Below, piece by piece: positions 58,610 to 64,000 of a stretch of 64,000 nucleotides of DNA. This DNA is from Vibrio hyugaensis (lineage in GTDB: Bacteria > Pseudomonadota > Gammaproteobacteria > Enterobacterales > Vibrionaceae): NCBI RefSeq assembly GCF_002906655.1, contig NZ_CP025794.1:3162001-3226000 (forward strand), given 5' to 3'. The stretch's first letter is position 1. Each line of letters starts with the position of its first letter. A program made the position numbers and the translations under genes. Below the pieces are notes generated by a model, which saw nothing but the letters and a program-made list of their open reading frames with translations, was not told the origin of the DNA and did not search any database.

Positions 58610-58973
58610 GTAGTGTCTTTCCTGATTATTGATAGATGTTATAAATGTTGTATCGGCATGCTAGCGATTTATATGACGAGTTTTTTTGATATTTATTAAG
58701 TTAATTGTCAAAAAATAAGAGCAACCAATAGCTTAGATAGCAAATGACCGCTGACTGGGTGATTTTATTGCAGAAATGGAATGATCAAATAAGGTTGAGT
58801 GAGTAGAGCCACCAATGAATTGGATGCTAGTGGGCGAAAGTTTCATTTGTTTGGTTGAAGCAATAGTAAGGAGCTGCGACTAAAAGAAAGCTCATACCTT
58901 CGGCTTTGGTCACGTTTATCCTTGTTTTTTATAGGTATTGTTGGGGCTTTCCAAGCGTTTAATAGAAGCTGTT
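58610..58973. other. 364-base intergenic region
   Basis: Between divergent chemoreceptor and nucleoside hydrolase genes. On the minus strand a sequence GCCGATAC (58650-58657), about 41 bases before the chemoreceptor, resembles the sigma-28 -10 GCCGATAA, but the expected TAAA upstream is not at the proper spacing. No RNA gene or repeat is evident. Confidence 0.35.
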
Positions 58974-59942
58974 ATGACAAAGAAAATCATCCTAGACACA
59001 GATCCTGGCATCGATGATGCGATGGCCATTCTTTTTGCGGAAGCGCATCCTGATATCGACCTTATGGCTATTACAACCGTTTATGGTAATGCGACGATAG
59101 ACAACGCGACGCAAAACGCTCTTTACCTAAAACAGAAGTTTGGTATGAAAGCGGTGGTTGCGAAAGGCGCGGATAAGCCTTTAGTAAAAGCGCCGGTTGG
59201 AGCAACAGTTGTCGTGCATGGTGAAGCTGGCTTTGGTGATGTGAAAGCGCCGAGTGCACTGGATGTGAGTGCCATTGATACGCCTGCCTATCAGTTCATC
59301 ATTGACAGTGTTAGAGCGGAGCCTGGAGAAATCACCTTGGTGGCCGTGGGGCCTTTAACTAACCTTGCGCTTGCTTTGGAAGCAGACCCGGAAATCGTTA
59401 ACTTGGTTAAAGAAGTGGTTGTGATGGGCGGTGCTTTTGGTGAGAACGACCATCGAGGCAATGTCACGCCATTTGCGGAAGCAAACATCCATGATGACCC
59501 TCATGCTGCCGACAAAGTATTCACGGCTTCGTGGCCGGTCGTCATCATCGGTTTAGATGTTACGGAAGAGAGTTTCTTTACGGGGCAATACCTAGACCAA
59601 CTTCGAAAAGATGCAGGAGAAGTAGGGCAGTTTATTTGGGATGTGAGTCGCTACTATTTGAAGTTTTACTCCGAGAAGGTTGGAATGGATGGTTGCCATG
59701 TTCATGATCCTTCCGCGATTGCGTATGTCATTGATCCTGAGCTGTTTACTTTGCGCAGTGGTGCCGTCAGGGTAGTTACAGATGGACCTGCAGAAGGGAT
59801 GACGATTCAGAAAACGGATCAACGCAAATACATGCACGATGAGTGGGGGACTTTCTCCGCGCAATACGTTGGTGTCGGTGTGAAAAGCGATAGAGTGCTT
59901 TCACTTTATCGAGAGTCGATTATTCGTTATTCCGAACGATAA
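58974..59942 (+). CDS. Ribonucleoside hydrolase (IunH family)
   Basis: A 322-residue nucleoside N-ribohydrolase. The calcium-binding aspartates are in ILDTDPGIDDAMAIL at the start, with the ITTVYGNATIDNATQNAL motif and the histidine in CHVHDPSAIAYVIDP. Family members split ribonucleosides into base and ribose. The pyrimidine or purine preference (RihA, RihB or RihC type) cannot be settled. Start at 58974 (MTKKIILDTDPG) is chosen; the frame runs 12 codons upstream. Confidence 0.9.
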   Translation: MTKKIILDTDPGIDDAMAILFAEAHPDIDLMAITTVYGNATIDNATQNALYLKQKFGMKAVVAKGADKPLVKAPVGATVVVHGEAGFGDVKAPSALDVSAIDTPAYQFIIDSVRAEPGEITLVAVGPLTNLALALEADPEIVNLVKEVVVMGGAFGENDHRGNVTPFAEANIHDDPHAADKVFTASWPVVIIGLDVTEESFFTGQYLDQLRKDAGEVGQFIWDVSRYYLKFYSEKVGMDGCHVHDPSAIAYVIDPELFTLRSGAVRVVTDGPAEGMTIQKTDQRKYMHDEWGTFSAQYVGVGVKSDRVLSLYRESIIRYSER

Positions 59943-59952
59943 CAGAGTGGGG

Positions 59953-60300
59953 TTATCTGTAATAGTCGATGACTTGTACAGATATTCTCTCGTTGTCTGA
60001 CGCTACGGGAAGAGTAAAAACATTCGACGTCGGATATTGATTTTGATTGTCGTAGGCCAACCCCTCAATCTTCTTGAACGGTTTATTCTCGGCATAGAAC
60101 ATCTCAATGCTTACTGCCGTTTTTTGGTTCGCTGAAACTTGGAAGCGGCAGATTCCGGTGGGGCAATAGACTTGATATCGTGTTGGAGACAATTGCTTGT
60201 ATTCGGCGACGTTCTTTTCGGCTTGTAACGAGACCTCAGTGTTGGCACAGCCAAACAATAAGCCCGTAAGAAGCGATATTGAATAAATGCGGTATTTCAT
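59953..60300 (-). CDS. Hypothetical lipoprotein
   Basis: A 115-residue protein with a lipobox (LLFGCANTE, Cys18), then a short mature part with YQVYCPTGICRFQVSAN (two cysteines) and a segment KTAVSIEMFYAENKPFKKIEGL. No family recognised. Convergent with the nucleoside hydrolase; the stop codons are ten bases apart. Confidence 0.75.
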   Translation of the reverse strand: MKYRIYSISLLTGLLFGCANTEVSLQAEKNVAEYKQLSPTRYQVYCPTGICRFQVSANQKTAVSIEMFYAENKPFKKIEGLAYDNQNQYPTSNVFTLPVASDNERISVQVIDYYR

Positions 60301-60378
60301 CGTTACACCATCATCTCAACTCGTTTAGGTTGTCCTTAGTATGGCATGAGTGGCAAGTGTGTTGTGCTTTGGAAATGT

Positions 60379-60406
60379 AAAAAAAGGCCGGGTGAACCGG
60401 CCTTTA
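60379..60406 (-). terminator. Terminator of yeaD
   Basis: Stem AAAGGCCGG/CCGGCCTTT with a 5-base loop; seven T residues on the minus strand. Confidence 0.88.
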
Positions 60407-60413
60407 AACTGGA

Positions 60414-61298
60414 TTACTGCGCTGAAATCACAGTGATAAGTTCATGTGTCTCGCCTGGCTGTAGTGTTTTGCCTTGCTCGATACTCGGCGCATGAACGGT
60501 CGATTCCACACACATCATGGTTTCGTAGCCATTGTCCGCCATGTCACCCATGCCTTGTGCGCCTTGTGCCCAAGGATTCCACAACACTGCTGAGTTATGG
60601 CCTTGGTTTTCAACGCTCAATGTGCGATCTAACACAGGGTCTTTCACCAAAATTTGCGCTTCTGGTTGGGTGTAAACACGGTCGATAGTATCGGTCAGCT
60701 GAAGAACTTCGCCACCCTGGCAGACTTCGCCTGCTTTTAGACTGTCGATGTATTCAGGGCCCATGCCCGTTGTTTGTGCTTGTTTGATGTCGCCTACGTA
60801 TAGATACGTGTGCAGTGCACCTGAGAATATCCACTCTGCATCATCAATGTTCGTGACTTTCAATGTCACTTTTAGCTCGTCGCTGATTTCAACAACAAGA
60901 CGAGCATCAAACATATGTGGCCAGATGTCGTGAGTTTCTTCGGTTGGGAAGAGAGCAAGTTCGACGATCACACCGTTGTCGTTCTCACGGTGTTCAACTA
61001 GTTCCCATTCTGCTGTGCGCGCAAAACCATGAGCTGGCGCTGCGATGCGGCCAAACCAAGGCCAACAAACAGGAATACCACCACGAAGTGCCGCTTTGCC
61101 ATCAAAGATTGCTTTCTCGCTCATCCAGATTAGGTCTTCTTGGCCTGCTGGTGTGAACGACACGACATGACCACCGTGTAGCGCGATACCTGCCGTTGCT
61201 TTCTCATGAATAACGCGAACGACTTTAACCTGATCAACTTCGACGATAGTGACGTTATCAGATAGCACGGTTAGAGCTGGGAGAGTTTTTAAATCCAT
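60414..61298 (-). CDS. yeaD: D-hexose-6-phosphate mutarotase
   Basis: A 294-residue galactose-mutarotase-like enzyme that interconverts the anomers of glucose-6-phosphate. The substrate segment GGHVVSFTPAGQEDLIWMS, the GGIPVCWPWFGR motif, the catalytic histidine in HGFARTAEWEL and TYLYVGDI are intact. Position next to gapA is the same as in E. coli, linking it to glycolysis. It follows the gapA terminator, so it probably has some read-through or a separate promoter. Confidence 0.93.
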   Translation of the reverse strand: MDLKTLPALTVLSDNVTIVEVDQVKVVRVIHEKATAGIALHGGHVVSFTPAGQEDLIWMSEKAIFDGKAALRGGIPVCWPWFGRIAAPAHGFARTAEWELVEHRENDNGVIVELALFPTEETHDIWPHMFDARLVVEISDELKVTLKVTNIDDAEWIFSGALHTYLYVGDIKQAQTTGMGPEYIDSLKAGEVCQGGEVLQLTDTIDRVYTQPEAQILVKDPVLDRTLSVENQGHNSAVLWNPWAQGAQGMGDMADNGYETMMCVESTVHAPSIEQGKTLQPGETHELITVISAQ

Positions 61299-61392
61299 GT
61301 GTTGCTTCCTATCGCTGGGAGGGAGAGCTTTTTAGACGCGCTTCGCACATTGAGTGCAACTCCGAGTCTTTATTCTCTCAAATTCCAGATAC

Positions 61393-61420
61393 AAAAAAGG
61401 CGACTCTAGAGCCGCCTTTT
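61393..61420 (-). terminator. Terminator of gapA
   Basis: Near-palindromic AAAAGGCGACTC/GAGCCGCCTTTT (one mismatch), followed on the minus strand by T residues; 60 bases past the gapA stop. Confidence 0.82.
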
Positions 61421-61478
61421 ATTCAAATCTTATGTTTCAAACACAAGCTTCGCTAATTGCTTTTCAGCTAAGTAATAA

Positions 61479-62811
<1,333 letters not shown>

Positions 62812-63222
62812 GTGGAACAAAGCGGAAGAAAAGTAACGAAGTCCGATGAACAGTGGCGTGAGCAGCTCTCTGAGGAAGAGTTTCGCGTCTGTCGCGAGCA
62901 AGGAACAGAAGCTCCGTTCTCCGGTAAACTGCTTCACAATAAAGATACAGGCGTCTATGCCTGTACTTGTTGTGATGCCCCTCTATTTGTCTCTGATAAT
63001 AAGTACGACTCAGGGTGTGGCTGGCCAAGTTTTGATGCGCCAATTAATGACACCGCGGTCCGTTATTTAGAAGATCTGAGTCACGGAATGGTTCGCACAG
63101 AGATTCGATGTGGCGCTTGTGACAGTCATTTAGGTCATGTTTTTGAAGATGGGCCGCAAACAACAGGCGAACGCTATTGTGTAAACTCGGTGTCGTTAAT
63201 TTTCAACAAATCTGACCAATAA
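62812..63222 (+). CDS. msrB: Peptide-methionine (R)-S-oxide reductase MsrB
   Basis: Repairs methionine-R-sulfoxide. Zinc cysteines in [11 protein letters not shown] and [12 protein letters not shown], substrate motif [10 protein letters not shown], and the catalytic cysteine in [11 protein letters not shown]. The start is GTG at 62812, giving 136 residues as in E. coli (137); TTG at 62809 has slightly better spacing from AAGGAA (62797-62802). A longer GTG-started frame from 62722 adds a basic N-terminal extension not usual for the family. Adjacent to gapA, divergent. Confidence 0.93.
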   Translation: MEQSGRKVTKSDEQWREQLSEEEFRVCREQGTEAPFSGKLLHNKDTGVYACTCCDAPLFVSDNKYDSGCGWPSFDAPINDTAVRYLEDLSHGMVRTEIRCGACDSHLGHVFEDGPQTTGERYCVNSVSLIFNKSDQ

Positions 63223-63305
63223 GCCGGATAATGGTTGAAAGAATGTTTCATCCTTTCAATTAATAAAATAGTAATTGTCCACTCAAGATAAGCCGAGAGA
63301 CAAAT

Positions 63306-63335
63306 AAAAAACTCCCAATATGAATGGGAGTTTTT
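63306..63335. terminator. Bidirectional terminator after msrB
   Basis: Stem AAAAACTCCCA/TGGGAGTTTTT with a 7-base loop between convergent genes. Confidence 0.9.
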
Positions 63336-63339
63336 TATT

Positions 63340-64000
63340 TTATAAATTGCTTGGGATCATCCTTGGCGAATAATTCCCTTTCTCTATCGACTTCGAAATA
63401 GATTTAGCCAAATCGTCTAGTTGTTCATATTTCTCTGTCTTTGAAAAATTGAACATACGCTTTAATTGTTGCTCATTGGCGAGCGGAACATCAAAGCGTT
63501 TGGCTACCATCGCCCATAAATAGGCCTGCTCTTTGTTACCTAACCCTTGATTGATGCTCGCGAGCGACTTGAGGATGGCTGGATTGAGGTTGTTCTTGTC
63601 AGACATTGAAAGCGAATTATGAAGCAATGTTAACGTTTTTTGCTGGTCTCTATTGGTATAGAAGGTCGCTAAGGCATATTGCATCTCAGAATTGTTAAGT
63701 TGAGGGGAGCCTTCCATTTGCAAGAATTGACGCCTCGCTTGATCGTCTCCCGTTTGAGACCATAAAAAGTATAGGGTCGCAGGATCGTCAGAACCTTTTA
63801 GTGTCGCGACGATACGTTCTAATTCGTCAATGCTATGCACTAAGGCATCGAAACGTTTTCTTTTTAACGCGCTTTGATCGATAGGGGTAATTTGAGAGGC
63901 AAGCTCAAGGCATTTCCTGTACTCAGCAACCAAAGCGTATTCGGTGATTTGGTTCGCTTCTGTTGGGCTTTTGAGTAACTCAAATCGATGCCAGACTAAA
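63340..64000 (-). CDS. DUF2989 family protein (N-terminus beyond window)
   Basis: At least 219 residues; the frame is open to the right edge, so the start lies outside. A TTG at 63933 is only an internal candidate, since the frame continues with LVWHRFELLKSPTEANQITEYA before it. The text (VAEYRKCLELASQI, TLYFLWSQTGDDQARRQFLQ, YLWAMVAKRFDVPLA) is what I recall as the Vibrio DUF2989 family: helical, TPR-like repeats, function unknown. Probably a lipoprotein, though its N-terminus is not visible. Confidence 0.72.
   Translation of the reverse strand, partial: LVWHRFELLKSPTEANQITEYALVAEYRKCLELASQITPIDQSALKRKRFDALVHSIDELERIVATLKGSDDPATLYFLWSQTGDDQARRQFLQMEGSPQLNNSEMQYALATFYTNRDQQKTLTLLHNSLSMSDKNNLNPAILKSLASINQGLGNKEQAYLWAMVAKRFDVPLANEQQLKRMFNFSKTEKYEQLDDLAKSISKSIEKGNYSPRMIPSNL

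Noticed and set aside
58650..58657. Sigma-28 promoter for the chemoreceptor
   Set aside because: The -10-like GCCGATAC lacks a TAAA box at proper spacing.

Overview
The window looks like ordinary core chromosome of a marine Vibrio, probably the Harveyi clade (parahaemolyticus/alginolyticus/campbellii type). This rests on protein content (an AphB-type LysR regulator, a very long acidic FimV, a DUF2989 protein, a Vibrio-type PhoA), gene order (pdxB-asd-fimV-truA-accD-folC-dedD-cvpA-purF; apt-dnaX-ybaB-recR) and moderate GC. The species is inferred. I saw no rRNA, tRNA, phage, transposase, integron or CRISPR array. Nearly all reading frames are intact household genes, and the novelty lies mostly in RNA-level and small-scale features.

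Layout. 1-3.5 kb: fadIJ (anaerobic-type beta-oxidation) behind a FadR-like operator. 3.5-13.3 kb: an M16 peptidase, sixA, smrB, prmB, aroC, a TRIC/YicG-type membrane protein, epmC, yfcL and an FMN reductase, with two intergenic inverted-repeat elements. 13.4-24.8 kb: mnmC, fabB with a structured 3' UTR matching the location of the sRNA FarS, pdxB-asd, fimV and truA. 25-30 kb: accD-folC-dedD and cvpA-purF, the latter behind a PurR box. 30-37 kb: aphB, an RssB-like regulator, a 43-residue membrane protein, ybaN, then apt-dnaX-ybaB-recR. dnaX carries a well-formed -1 frameshift cassette. 37-42 kb: aqpZ and a cysteine/serine catabolic cluster (CyuP-like transporter, RidA, CyuA-like desulfidase, YheO-type regulator). 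42-49 kb: two cysteine-cluster proteins, GadB with an AspT-family exchanger, and an MscS channel. 49-64 kb: small metabolic and stress genes, alkaline phosphatase, a BCCT transporter, Fur-linked chaN, rlmA, a chemoreceptor, a nucleoside hydrolase, yeaD, gapA, msrB, and a DUF2989 gene cut by the right edge.

How the genes connect. fadIJ (degradation) and fabB (synthesis) are the two sides of FadR control, and FarS would be the RNA link between them. CyuA would release 2-aminoacrylate, which RidA detoxifies. GadB consumes protons while the adjacent exchanger is the likely glutamate/GABA antiporter. cvpA-purF is under purine control and chaN under iron control.

Best candidates for a second look: the dnaX frameshift signal with a branched downstream structure, the fabB 3' UTR RNA, the 26-bp operator in front of the cysteine cluster, the possible AUU start of ybaN, the MITE-like element that supplies the epmC stop codon, and the 141-bp repeats in fimV. 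I did not find a wholly new multi-gene system. All calls come from reading the sequence and recalled family knowledge; no database search was run.
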